A stretch of 64,000 bases of DNA from the NCBI GenBank assembly GCA_049323655.1, contig JBMONO010000041.1, positions 105,975-169,974 of the forward strand, in the 5' to 3' direction. A program made the translations under genes and the position numbers. Each line of letters starts with the position of its first letter. Within the stretch, counting starts at the first letter, position 1. The notes under the pieces are model-generated. The model was not told where the DNA came from, made no database searches, and worked only from the letters and a program-made list of their open reading frames with translations. This stretch comes from DB1 sp049323655. Lineage in GTDB: Bacteria; Desulfobacterota; Desulfobulbia; Desulfobulbales; SURF-16. Positions 1-7,751 of this stretch are shown here, piece after piece.

Positions 1-66
1 GACGGTGACGTCAAACTGGACGGGAATGCGGGTGCTTTTCCGTTTTTCTTTTTTGTTACTTGTCAT
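1..66 (-). CDS. PilZ-type domain protein, N-terminal fragment (partial)
   Basis: The first 66 bases, read on the minus strand, open with ATG at 66 and encode 22 residues before the window edge. The stretch KRKSTRIPVQFDVTV looks like the N-terminal half of a PilZ domain, where a basic R-x-x-R-style segment precedes the first beta strand and binds c-di-GMP. Only the start is visible, so domain content and length cannot be verified. No strong Shine-Dalgarno precedes it. A c-di-GMP receptor role is inference from this short motif alone. Confidence 0.5.
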   Translation of the reverse strand, partial: MTSNKKEKRKSTRIPVQFDVTV

Positions 67-147
67 GGCCGGGCTAAAAAAAGTTGAAGGGACAAAAGAT
101 ATTCGTATTTACTACCACATCGCCGGCAAGAAGACAAAAAAATCCCT

Positions 148-504
148 TTATTTTTTGAAAAAAACATAGGCGGCCAGGCCGACAAGGACAACGGCGAAGA
201 TCTTTTTGAAACCGGCGGTGGAGATGTGCTCCACCAGGCGGGCGCCAAGCTGGGCGCCGGCGATGCCGCCGAGACCGAGGAGAATGCCGGCCCGGTAATC
301 AACATTGGCCAGTTTGTTGTGGGCGAGCAGGGCGGAGAGGGCGATGACGAGGATCGCCACGAACGAGGTGCCCACCGCCTTTTGCGCCGTATAGCCGAGA
401 TAAAGGAGGAGGGGGACGACGAGAAAGCCGCCGCCAAGTCCGGTGAAGGCGGCGCCGATGCCGACGACGATGCCGCTGCAGAGCAGTAGAAAAGATTGAC
501 TCAT
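148..504 (-). CDS. Half-size TauE/SafE family membrane permease
   Basis: A 118-residue, very hydrophobic protein with about four membrane segments. A glycine-rich start (GIVVGIGAAFTGLGGGFLVV) and the VGTSFVAILV segment are typical of one repeat unit of TauE/SafE (DUF81) sulfite/organosulfonate exporters. Full-length family members have about 250 residues with two such repeats, so this is a single-repeat form that would have to act as a dimer. The ATG at 504 overlaps the stop of the yifB-like gene by four bases (ATGA), implying translational coupling. Substrate is unknown. A longer open frame extends upstream to 978 but overlaps yifB and is rejected. Confidence 0.75.
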   Translation of the reverse strand: MSQSFLLLCSGIVVGIGAAFTGLGGGFLVVPLLLYLGYTAQKAVGTSFVAILVIALSALLAHNKLANVDYRAGILLGLGGIAGAQLGARLVEHISTAGFKKIFAVVLVGLAAYVFFKK

Positions 505-2036
505 GGTAAACGGTTCCTTTCCAGTCGTCGGTATTGGATGGCCTCGGCGACGTGGTCGGAACCGATGGCTTCCTGCCCGGCCAGGTCGGCGATGGTGCGG
601 GCGATTTTTAATATGCGGTGATAGGCGCGGGCAGAGAGGCCGAGCCGCGCCATCCCCTTTTCCAGCAGGGCAAGGGAATCTCTGTCTAACACGCAGAATT
701 TCTTGAGATCCCGGCTGCTCATCTGGCTGTTGCTGAAAAGCCCTTTCCTGCCCCGGAAGCGATGGTGCTGGATCGTCCGGGCCGCCACCACCCGTTGCTT
801 GATCTCCCGCGAACTCTCCCCCTCCGTGGCCGATGCCACCTCCTGAAAGGGAACGGCCGGCACCTCCAGGTGAATATCGATGCGGTCGAGCAGCGGGCCG
901 GAGAGCTTTTCCTCGTAACGTCTGATCTGCTGAGGGGTGCAGGAGCAGACGTGGCGGGCATCGCCGAGATAGCCGCACGGGCAGGGATTGAGGGCCGCCA
1001 CCAGCACGAAACGGGCCGGAAAGGTAAGGCTGGCCGAGGCGCGGGCAATGGTGACCCGGCCGTCTTCCAGCGGTTGCCGTAAAACCTCCAGGACATTTTT
1101 CTTGAATTCCGGCAGCTCATCGAGAAAAAGGACGCCGTTGTGGGCCAGGGAAACCTCGCCTGGCCGGGGGATGTTGCCGCCGCCGATCAGTCCCGCATCG
1201 GAAATGGTGTGATGGGGGGCACGGAAGGGCCGTTGCAGCATCAGGCTGCACCCTTCCGGCAGCAGGCCGCAGACGCTGTAGATCTTAGTGGTTTCCAGCG
1301 CCTCCTCGAAACTCAGATCCGGCAGGATGGTCGGCAGGCGGCGCGACAGCATGGTCTTACCCGAGCCCGGCGGGCCGCTCAACAACACGTTGTGATCGCC
1401 GGCAGCCGCCACCTCCAGGGCCCGTTTGACATGCTCCTGACCTTTGACCTCGCAAAAATCGACCGGGTAGGCCTCTTCCCCGGTCCGCAGAGCGTCCAGA
1501 TCGGCGATTGAGGAGGGGATCTCCAATCGGCTCGCGAGAAAATCCACCGCCTGATGAAGAAAGCTGATGCCGATGACAGCAATGCCCTGCACTACTGCCG
1601 CTTCCGGGGCATTGGCAGCCGGCACCAGAATGCCGGTGCGTCCTTGCCTGCGGGCGGCCAGCACCATGGGCAGAATACCGGGTACGGGCCTGATGGCGCC
1701 GTCCAGGGAAAGCTCGCCGACCATGGCATAGAGGGGAAGTTTGTCCTGGGGGAGAATCTCTTCGGCGGCCAGGATACCGACGGCAATGGGCAGATCGAAA
1801 CCGGTGCCAGCCTTTTTGATGTCCGCCGGAGCGAGATTGACGGTGATCTTTTTACCGGGAAACTCATAGCCGCTGTTCTTGATGGCGGCCCGCACCCGGT
1901 CCTTGCTTTCCCGCACCGCCCCTTCGGCCAGCCCCACTGTGGAAAAGAACGGCAGACCGAAGACGATATCCACCTCCACCTCCACCGGCAGGGCGTCGAC
2001 ACCGAAAACCGTGCTGGTATGAATCTTGGCGAGCAT
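501..2036 (-). CDS. comM: YifB/ComM family Mg-chelatase-like AAA+ ATPase
   Basis: 511 residues, the usual length for YifB/ComM. The N-terminal about 170 residues form the Lon-protease-like ChlI fold (FGLPFFSTVGL, KITVNLAPADIKKAGTGFDL). Walker A GPPGSGKT is at about residues 221-228, Walker B is in GVLFLDELPEF, and a Cys-rich insert ALNPCPCGYLG follows, with the C-terminal Mg-chelatase domain at the end. In naturally transformable bacteria ComM is a hexameric helicase that extends branch migration of incoming DNA; whether this organism is competent cannot be seen here. The gene lies 7 bp downstream of the ArsC-like gene and overlaps the TauE start. Confidence 0.93.
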   Translation of the reverse strand: MLAKIHTSTVFGVDALPVEVEVDIVFGLPFFSTVGLAEGAVRESKDRVRAAIKNSGYEFPGKKITVNLAPADIKKAGTGFDLPIAVGILAAEEILPQDKLPLYAMVGELSLDGAIRPVPGILPMVLAARRQGRTGILVPAANAPEAAVVQGIAVIGISFLHQAVDFLASRLEIPSSIADLDALRTGEEAYPVDFCEVKGQEHVKRALEVAAAGDHNVLLSGPPGSGKTMLSRRLPTILPDLSFEEALETTKIYSVCGLLPEGCSLMLQRPFRAPHHTISDAGLIGGGNIPRPGEVSLAHNGVLFLDELPEFKKNVLEVLRQPLEDGRVTIARASASLTFPARFVLVAALNPCPCGYLGDARHVCSCTPQQIRRYEEKLSGPLLDRIDIHLEVPAVPFQEVASATEGESSREIKQRVVAARTIQHHRFRGRKGLFSNSQMSSRDLKKFCVLDRDSLALLEKGMARLGLSARAYHRILKIARTIADLAGQEAIGSDHVAEAIQYRRLERNRLP

Positions 2037-2043
2037 TCTTTGA

Positions 2044-2388
2044 TCAGCCTTTGCCCGCCAGCGCCTCGTACATGGCTGTGTTGAATCCCAGGTAAAATGT
2101 CCTGCCGATCCGCAGGGTCGGGGCGCGCAGGGTGCCGCTGCGACCGAGCGCCCCTTTCAGGATCTCCTCCCGGTTGCCGGTGTCCGGGGTGAACTCTTTT
2201 GTTTTTCGGCCACTGGCAATGAGGATCCTCTCGCCGCCGGAGAGCATTGACCAGGCGGCTTCCCGATCAATCGGGTTTTTCCGTGCATCGACTTCGGTGA
2301 TGATTTTCACTTCAGAACTCCCAAGAGCCTCCTGGGCTTTCGCGCAGGACGTTCAGCCCTTTCTGAAATAGCCCCAATCGATTTTCAT
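2044..2388 (-). CDS. ArsC family selenoprotein (in-frame UGA read as selenocysteine)
   Basis: A conventional reading starts at 2310 and gives only the C-terminal 88 residues. Reading upstream in the same frame through a TGA at 2353-2355 reaches ATG at 2388, preceded by AAAGGAG ten bases away. It gives MKIDWGYFRKG-U-TSCAKAQEAL followed by the known remainder, 114 residues. The U-T-S-C motif sits where thioredoxin-fold ArsC/Spx-like proteins carry their redox cysteine (CxxC). The body shows ArsC-like features (KEFTPDTGNREEIL, and RSGTLRAPTLRIG in the place of the cis-proline loop). A SECIS-like hairpin follows the UGA. This fits the recognised ArsC family (seleno)protein group, with a likely thiol/selenol redox role; true arsenate reduction is uncertain. 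Confidence 0.85.
2322..2342 (-). promoter_or_regulatory. Candidate bacterial SECIS hairpin
   Basis: Counting from the UGA on the minus strand, bases +11 to +18 can pair with +24 to +31 (AGCC with GGCT on top, one A/C mismatch and a G-U pair below). The apical loop is CAGGA at +19 to +23. Bacterial SECIS elements lie just downstream of the Sec codon with a small loop containing G, and the E. coli fdhF loop is at nearly the same distance. Pairing was done by eye, not by energy calculation. A second hairpin nearer the UGA (TCCTG/CAGGA) competes with it. Confidence 0.55.
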
Positions 2389-2430
2389 GTCATTCGTTCT
2401 CCTTTGATCTCGAACAGGACGTCCCCCAGC

Positions 2431-2444
2431 GCAGGTGAACCTGC
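2431..2444. promoter_or_regulatory. 14-bp palindrome between divergent genes
   Basis: GCAGGT-GA-ACCTGC has perfect 6-bp arms and lies in the 152-bp gap between the minus-strand selenoprotein and the plus-strand gene at 2541. Its position would suit an operator shared by both genes. It could equally be an mRNA hairpin, since a T-rich run follows on the plus strand. No regulator gene is adjacent. Confidence 0.3.
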
Positions 2445-2540
2445 CCGACTGCTTCATCTTTTTCTTTTTTCTACCATACTGAAATGCAAAAGATAAGGGG
2501 TGATGTTGCTCCCAGGAAAAAAATCAGATATTTTACATCC

Positions 2541-3101
2541 ATGTCATTGATAAAATTCGGCTGGATACTGTTGCGGGAAGGACTCATCCAGAGAAAACAG
2601 ATGGAGAATATCCTTAATCTCCAGGAGCGGCACCAGGACCGGCTTTTCGGTGAACTGGCCGTCCACTATTTCGCGGTCCCCGAAGAGGAGGTCGAGGCGG
2701 TTTTCGCCAATCATGTTCTGCTTCCCTTCTGCCGTAACTGGTTTCTGGAACAACTGACACGACGCATCACCATTCCCGCGCTGGAGGGGCGGCCGTTCAT
2801 CGTCGGTGTTGATCTTGTCCTGGACTCTTTTACCCGCAGGATCATCCGCGCCACCACTTATACGCCGGGTGACCGGGAATGCGTCCCGGTGTCGGGCAAC
2901 GTCAGTCTGCTGGTCAACGGCACCTTTGCCGAAGTCGTCATCCGCACCGCCATCAACGAATCCCTCACTTTTGCCGATGTGCAGTTTGATTTTGTCAGGG
3001 AGCGATTGGAGATGACGCTGGTCAACCCTCATCTCTTCACCGAGGCAAAGATGCGGCTCAATCAGCTGCATAAAAAACATGCAGCAACCCAAATGCCATA
3101 G
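2541..3101 (+). CDS. Unknown protein with GspE/MshE N-terminal-like start
   Basis: 187 residues from the chosen ATG; an ATG at 2484 would add 19 residues, but neither start has a clear Shine-Dalgarno. The first about 60 residues (FGWILLREGLIQRKQMENIL, then FGELAVHYFAVPEEEVEAVF) resemble the helical N-terminal domain of GspE/PilB/MshE proteins, in which a 'low-delay, new method' helix pair precedes the ATPase. The rest (GVDLVLDSFTRRIIRATTY, FAEVVIRTAINESL) is alpha/beta and I do not recognise it. No signal peptide or membrane segment. Possibly a cytoplasmic signalling or c-di-GMP-related protein, which is only inference. It begins a co-directional group of three unknown genes. Confidence 0.7.
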   Translation: MSLIKFGWILLREGLIQRKQMENILNLQERHQDRLFGELAVHYFAVPEEEVEAVFANHVLLPFCRNWFLEQLTRRITIPALEGRPFIVGVDLVLDSFTRRIIRATTYTPGDRECVPVSGNVSLLVNGTFAEVVIRTAINESLTFADVQFDFVRERLEMTLVNPHLFTEAKMRLNQLHKKHAATQMP

Positions 3102-3120
3102 TAGCGCTCTGGAGTCCGTG

Positions 3121-3336
3121 ATGCCGGAAACGATAAAACGCTTTCAGCAGTATCCCTTCCAACAGGGAGACAAGATCCACATCATTGACGGTCGGCGCCG
3201 GGGTGACTGGCTGGTGGCCGCGGTTGACGAGAAAAAGGTGACCCTGCGCTGCCCGGTGAGCGGGCGGGAATTTTCCTGGGACCGCTTCTGTTATTTTGTC
3301 ACGGAAGAGGAGCAGCCGTGGCCGCATCAGCAATGA
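3121..3336 (+). CDS. Small unknown protein
   Basis: 71 residues from ATG 3121, with CTGGAG about 9 bases upstream; an upstream ATG at 3079 would overlap the preceding gene. The sequence is compact and beta-rich: GDKIHIIDGRRRGDWLVAAVD, then KKVTLRCPVSGREFSWDRFCYFV. This suggests a small SH3-like or barrel fold with two cysteines. No family recognised. It overlaps the next gene by 19 bases, so the two are very probably cotranscribed and translationally coupled. Confidence 0.65.
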   Translation: MPETIKRFQQYPFQQGDKIHIIDGRRRGDWLVAAVDEKKVTLRCPVSGREFSWDRFCYFVTEEEQPWPHQQ

Positions 3337-3770
3337 TGAGGGCAACCAGCCGGGATTGCCGGTGTCCTCTGCCGGTCCTGGCGCTCAATAAGGACGGCGC
3401 CCGCCAGGGCAGGCTGCGGCCAGGCCGGCAAACCGACGAGCAAGGTGACGACGGCACGGGGAGCGGCTGGTTTTGCTGTCGGGTCTGTCGGACCAGGATC
3501 GTTCCCCGTTCCCGCATGATCGAGGTGAACGGCAGCCATCGCCATGTCTTTGCCAACCCCCATGGCAAGGTTTTCGAGATCAGCTGTTTTTCCGCGGCGC
3601 CCGGCTGTGTCGATCACGGGGTGCCGACCACGGAGTGCACCTGGTTTGCCGGCTGCGCCTGGCGTTTTTCCCTCTGTGTCACCTGTTCGGCCCATCTCGG
3701 CTGGCGCTATCAGTCCCCCCTGTCCGGTGTTTTCTGGGGGTTGATCCTGGCCGCGTTGGTTGAGTCGTGA
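3318..3770 (+). CDS. CULT domain (cereblon-type) zinc protein
   Basis: 150 residues starting at GTG 3318, preceded by GAGGAG about six bases away. After a basic, low-complexity N-terminal 50 residues comes a domain with C54-x2-C57 and C120-x2-C123 as the likely zinc site. W109, W115 and W129 are spaced 6 and 14 apart and Y131 follows. Human cereblon has zinc cysteines 323/326/391/394 and a three-tryptophan pocket at 380, 386 and 400; the spacing between pocket and second Cys pair is identical here. Bacterial single-domain CULT proteins are known and bind cyclic imides in vitro, but their cellular ligand is not established. The natural role here is unknown. Confidence 0.85.
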   Translation: MAASAMMRATSRDCRCPLPVLALNKDGARQGRLRPGRQTDEQGDDGTGSGWFCCRVCRTRIVPRSRMIEVNGSHRHVFANPHGKVFEISCFSAAPGCVDHGVPTTECTWFAGCAWRFSLCVTCSAHLGWRYQSPLSGVFWGLILAALVES

Positions 3771-3880
3771 GCAGGAACCGTCCGATTTTTTCACCGATCC
3801 GTGCAAGGTATTCGACGAACCGGCATCGGCAATGTTACAATACCCCATAACCATTCACACTGTAATCAGGGAGGCGGCGT

Positions 3881-4492
3881 ATGTGCACAGACGGAGTCCG
3901 GCAGGCAATGGTGGCGCGCAGGGCGGTCAAGGGTTTTGATCCGACCCATGTCATGAATGAGGCGGAGAAAAAAACGCTGTTCGAACACGCCTTTCTTGCG
4001 CCATCCGCCTTTAACATCCAACACTGGCGGGTGGTGAACGTCGAGGATAAGAGACTGCGGGCCCGGATCCGGGAACATGCCTGGAATCAGCCCCAGGTCA
4101 CCGATGCCTCTCTGCTGCTTGTCCTCTGCATGGATGTCGCTGCCTGGAAAAAGGAGCCGGCCCGTTACTGGCAGGGGGTGCCGCAGGAGGCACTTGACAT
4201 CATCCTGCCCAGTCTCCATGCCTATTATGACGGCAAACCCCAGGTCCAGCGCGACGAGTGTTTCCGGTCCTGCGGAATTCTTGCCATGGCGCTGATGCTC
4301 ATCGCCCGGGACATGGGCTATGAATCGTGTCCCATGGACGGTTTCGATTTCGACGCGGTGGCGCGGCTGATCAACCTGCCTGCCGACCATGTCGTCGGTA
4401 TGATGGTGGCCATCGGCAAGGGGACGGTGGCTCCCTATCCCCGCTTCGGCAAGCTTCCCATGAACGAAGTGCTCATCACCGATCATTTCTGA
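3881..4492 (+). CDS. Nitroreductase family FMN oxidoreductase
   Basis: 203 residues, preceded by a good GGGAGG ribosome site. The FMN-binding signature near the N-terminus (RRAVKGFDP, then APSAFNIQHWRVV) and the late helix (GILAMALMLIARDMGYESCPMDGFDF) are typical of NfsB/YdgI-type nitroreductases, which use NAD(P)H to reduce nitro groups, quinones or other acceptors. The exact substrate cannot be told. The next gene follows after 17 bp, so it heads the carbohydrate operon or is cotranscribed with it. Confidence 0.88.
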   Translation: MCTDGVRQAMVARRAVKGFDPTHVMNEAEKKTLFEHAFLAPSAFNIQHWRVVNVEDKRLRARIREHAWNQPQVTDASLLLVLCMDVAAWKKEPARYWQGVPQEALDIILPSLHAYYDGKPQVQRDECFRSCGILAMALMLIARDMGYESCPMDGFDFDAVARLINLPADHVVGMMVAIGKGTVAPYPRFGKLPMNEVLITDHF

Positions 4493-4509
4493 AAGAGAAG
4501 CGTATTTTC

Positions 4510-6171
4510 ATGAACGCCGCACAGCTTTTTGTCAGATGTCTGGAAAACGAAGGAGTGGAGTATGTCTTCGGGGTGCCGGGCGAGGAAAACGCCCATGTCA
4601 TGATGGCCCTGCAGGACTCCTCCATCCGTTTTGTTCTCTGTCGCCACGAGCAGGGCGCGGCCTTTATCGCCGATGTCTACGGTCGGCTGACCGGCCGCCC
4701 CGGTGTCTGTCTCGGCACCCTGGGTCCAGGCGCCACCAATCTGGTCACCGGGGTGGCGGACGCCAACATGGACCGCTCGCCGCTGGTGGTCATCACCGGT
4801 CAGGCGGACAGCCGCCGCCAGCACAAGGAGAGCCACCAGAACATGGATGTGGTGCGGATGTTCCGGCCCATCACCAAATGGGCTCAGCCGATCATCCACA
4901 GCAAGAACATCCCTGAAGTTGTGCGCAAGGCCTTCAAGCTGGCGACCATGGAAAAACCGGGGGCCTGTCATATCGAATTGGCCGACGATATCGCCGCCGC
5001 CGAGGCCACCGGCACCCCCCTGCCGGTGCGCAACCTGCGTCGGCCGGTGCCGGACGACAAGATCGTCGATCAGGCGATGGAGCTGATTGTCGCTGCCAAA
5101 CGACCGATCATCCTCGCCGGCAATGGCGCCATCCGGCGGCGGGCGGCGAAGCAGTTGCGGAAATTCGTCGAAAAGACCGGCATCGGCGTCATCACCACCT
5201 TCATGGGCAAGGGCTCGGTGTCCCGCTCCTCGGAACAGTGTCTGTTCACCATCGGCCTGCAGGCCCACGACTATACCCGGGTGGCGATTCAGGAGGCCGA
5301 TCTTGTCATTACCCTGGGTTATGACCTGGTGGAATACGAACCCAGGCTGTGGGGGCAGAGTTCGATCAAGGGAGAAAAAACGCAGAAGATCATCCATATC
5401 GATTTCATTCCTGCGGAGATCGATGAGTATTATGGCGTGGATGTGGAGATCGTCGGCGACCTGGCCCATACCCTGTGGATGATGAATGAGCGAATCACTG
5501 ATTTTCGTCCGCACTATGATTGCGGTTGTCAGCCGGCCCTCCGTCAGGCCATGCTCCTTGATTTTGCCGAATATTGCGATGATGACACCGTCGGCTCCAT
5601 CCGACCTCAGAAGATCATCTGGGATATACGCCAGGTGCTGGGGCCTGATGATATTTTGCTGAGCGACGTCGGTGCGCATAAGATGTGGATCGCCCGCTAC
5701 TACCAGTGCGACGAGCCCAATACCTGCCTCATCTCCAACGGCTTCTGTTCCATGGGTTTTGCCCTGCCCGGCGCCATCGGCGCCAAGCTTGTCCATCCGG
5801 GGCGTCGGGTGCTGGCGGTCTGCGGTGACGGCGGTTTTCTCATGAATGTCCAGGAACTGGAAACCGCCCGCCGTATTGGCGCCAATATCGTCGTCCTTAT
5901 CTGGGAGGACCATGAATACGGTCTGATCCGCTGGAAGCAGGAGAACCAGTTCGGCCGTCACTCCGACCTGCGCTTTGACAACCCCGATTTTGTCAAGCTG
6001 GCCGATGCCTTCGGCTGCAAGGGCTTCCGGGTGGACAACTCCCGCGACTTTAGGGGCGTGCTCGAGCAGGCCTTTTGCTGCGACGTGCCGGCGCTGATCG
6101 CGGTTTCCGTCGATTACCGGGAGAACCGGCTCCTGTCGGAACGGCTCGGCAAGGTGGCGTGTCCGATATGA
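4510..6171 (+). CDS. Acetolactate-synthase-like ThDP enzyme, large subunit
   Basis: 553 residues, the normal size for the family. The catalytic glutamate is E47 in CRHEQGA; the central domain holds RPIILAGNGAI, and the C-terminal ThDP motif is GDGGFLMN followed by WEDHEYGLIRWKQ, which resembles catabolic AlsS proteins. It should condense two pyruvates to acetolactate, or carry out a related ThDP-dependent decarboxylation. No small regulatory subunit follows, which agrees with a catabolic (AlsS-type) rather than an amino-acid biosynthetic (IlvB) enzyme. A much longer frame opens at 4327 but overlaps the nitroreductase. Position before an aldehyde dehydrogenase and the pentose-phosphate genes suggests a role in sugar or pyruvate metabolism. 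Confidence 0.85.
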   Translation: MNAAQLFVRCLENEGVEYVFGVPGEENAHVMMALQDSSIRFVLCRHEQGAAFIADVYGRLTGRPGVCLGTLGPGATNLVTGVADANMDRSPLVVITGQADSRRQHKESHQNMDVVRMFRPITKWAQPIIHSKNIPEVVRKAFKLATMEKPGACHIELADDIAAAEATGTPLPVRNLRRPVPDDKIVDQAMELIVAAKRPIILAGNGAIRRRAAKQLRKFVEKTGIGVITTFMGKGSVSRSSEQCLFTIGLQAHDYTRVAIQEADLVITLGYDLVEYEPRLWGQSSIKGEKTQKIIHIDFIPAEIDEYYGVDVEIVGDLAHTLWMMNERITDFRPHYDCGCQPALRQAMLLDFAEYCDDDTVGSIRPQKIIWDIRQVLGPDDILLSDVGAHKMWIARYYQCDEPNTCLISNGFCSMGFALPGAIGAKLVHPGRRVLAVCGDGGFLMNVQELETARRIGANIVVLIWEDHEYGLIRWKQENQFGRHSDLRFDNPDFVKLADAFGCKGFRVDNSRDFRGVLEQAFCCDVPALIAVSVDYRENRLLSERLGKVACPI

Positions 6172-6177
6172 TGAGCG

Positions 6178-6290
6178 ATTTTCGATTTCGGATTGCGGAT
6201 TTCGGATTGTGGAATTGAGAGCGGAAACAACGGAAAACCCAGCCCCCTTTCCGTTGCAATCCGCAATCACCATTCCGCATTCCGCAATCC
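6178..6290. repeat. Imperfect inverted repeat of GGATTGCGGA type
   Basis: The gap between the ALS-like and aldehyde dehydrogenase genes holds reiterated GATT(G/T)CGGATT-type words on the left (6178-6218) and their complements on the right (6253-6290). The ends GGATTGCGGA (6190-6199) and TCCGCAATCC (6281-6290) match perfectly. It could fold into a large hairpin in the transcript. No second copy was seen in the window. Confidence 0.6.
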
Positions 6291-6305
6291 TGCACAGGGT
6301 GGTGA

Positions 6306-7751
6306 ATGATGCCAAACGATACCTACCCCTATTATCTGGCCAATGAGCCGGTCTTTGCCAACACCGATTTGGCGGTGACGGACAAGTTCAGCGGTCGGAT
6401 CGCCTGCCGGGTCGCCCTGGCCGACGAAACGGCGATCGACCGGGCCATTGCGTTGGCGGTGGCGGCGGAACGGCCGATGCGGGAGCTGCCGTCTTATCGT
6501 CGTCAGCAGATTCTCCGGCACTGCGTGGAGCGTTTTACCGCCAGGGCAGAGGATCTGGCCCGCATTCTTTGCATCGAGGCGGGCAAGCCGATCCGCGACA
6601 GCCGGGGCGAGGTGGCCCGCCTTATCGAGACCTTTGCCATCGCGGCGGAAGAGGCGGTGCGCCGCAGCGGCGATTTTCTGCCCCTTGACCGCAGTCCGCG
6701 CACCGCAGGCTATCTCTCGGTGAGCAAGCGGGTGCCGGTGGGGGCCTGTTCCTTTATCTCGCCCTTCAACTTTCCGCTCAATCTGGCGGCCCACAAGATC
6801 GCCCCGGCCATTGCCGCCGGCTGTCCCTTTGTCCTCAAACCGGCGAGCCTCACCCCGGTCGGGGCGCTCGTCATCGGCGAGATCCTCGCTGAAACCGATC
6901 TGCCCGCCGGCGCCTTTTCCATTTTGCCCTGCCGCCGTGACGGCGCCCGTCTCTTCACCGAAGATGAGCGGTTGAAGCTCGTCAGCTTCACCGGTTCGCC
7001 GGAGGTGGGCTGGGAGCTGAAAAAGAGGGCGGGCCGCAAGAAGGTGGTGCTCGAACTCGGCGGCAATGCCGCCTGCATTGTCGATCACGATGCCGATCTC
7101 GACGACGCGGTGACCCGCATCCTCATCGGCGCCTTTTACCAGTCCGGTCAGAGTTGCATCAGCGTCCAACGGATCATGGTTCATGAGAAGATCTACGATA
7201 CCTTCGCGGAACGGTTGGCCACGGCGGCGTCCGCTCTTGTCATGGGCGATCCGGCCGATGAGGCGACCTTTATCGGTCCGCTGATCAGTGAGCGCGAGGC
7301 CGCGCGGCTTGAAGAATGGATAGACGAGGCGGTGGCGGCTGGCGGCCGGCTGCTCTGCGGCGGCAGGAGGCAGGGCGCCTTTCTCGCCCCGACCCTGCTT
7401 GCCGATGTGCCGAAGGGGGCCAGGATCTGCCGTCAGGAGGCCTTCGGCCCGGTGGCGGTGCTTTCCCGTTTTCACTCCTTTGCCGGGGCCCTGGCCGAGG
7501 CCAATGACAGTCGTTTCGGCCTGCAAACCGGCATCTTCAGCCGTGATCTGTTCAAGGCGCTGCGCGCCTGGGACGAGCTGGAGGTGGGCGGGGTGATCAT
7601 CAACGACGTTCCCTCCTGGCGGGCCGATCAGATGCCCTACGGCGGGGTGAAGGACAGCGGCCTCGGTCGGGAGGGTATCCGCTACGCCATGGAGGATATG
7701 AGCGAGATCCGCCTCATGGTTGTCAGAAATCGCTCTGAGGAGTTTTTATGA
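6306..7751 (+). CDS. NAD(P)-dependent aldehyde dehydrogenase
   Basis: 481 residues, full length for the ALDH superfamily. SPFNFPLNL near residue 152 and VLKPAS near 177 form the cofactor site, FTGSPEVG near 229 the Rossmann turn. The general base is E250 (ELGGN) and the catalytic nucleophile C284 (GQSC). The C-terminal part carries EAFGPV and PYGGVKDSGLGREG. Substrate could be a sugar-derived aldehyde such as lactaldehyde, glyceraldehyde or a phosphorylated form; the sequence alone does not decide. Two adjacent ATGs (6306 and 6309) could start it. Its stop overlaps the 6-phosphogluconate dehydrogenase start (ATGA). Confidence 0.92.
   Translation: MMPNDTYPYYLANEPVFANTDLAVTDKFSGRIACRVALADETAIDRAIALAVAAERPMRELPSYRRQQILRHCVERFTARAEDLARILCIEAGKPIRDSRGEVARLIETFAIAAEEAVRRSGDFLPLDRSPRTAGYLSVSKRVPVGACSFISPFNFPLNLAAHKIAPAIAAGCPFVLKPASLTPVGALVIGEILAETDLPAGAFSILPCRRDGARLFTEDERLKLVSFTGSPEVGWELKKRAGRKKVVLELGGNAACIVDHDADLDDAVTRILIGAFYQSGQSCISVQRIMVHEKIYDTFAERLATAASALVMGDPADEATFIGPLISEREAARLEEWIDEAVAAGGRLLCGGRRQGAFLAPTLLADVPKGARICRQEAFGPVAVLSRFHSFAGALAEANDSRFGLQTGIFSRDLFKALRAWDELEVGGVIINDVPSWRADQMPYGGVKDSGLGREGIRYAMEDMSEIRLMVVRNRSEEFL

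Noticed and set aside
2044..2310. Start of the ArsC-like gene at the downstream Met (2310)
   Set aside because: It would remove the redox motif; the extended frame through UGA has an ATG, ribosome site and SECIS-like hairpin.
4483..6315. 610-codon open frame on the minus strand opposite the ALS-like gene
   Set aside because: GC-rich antisense frame; composition is Gly/Asp/His-rich without domains, while the plus strand encodes a clear enzyme.
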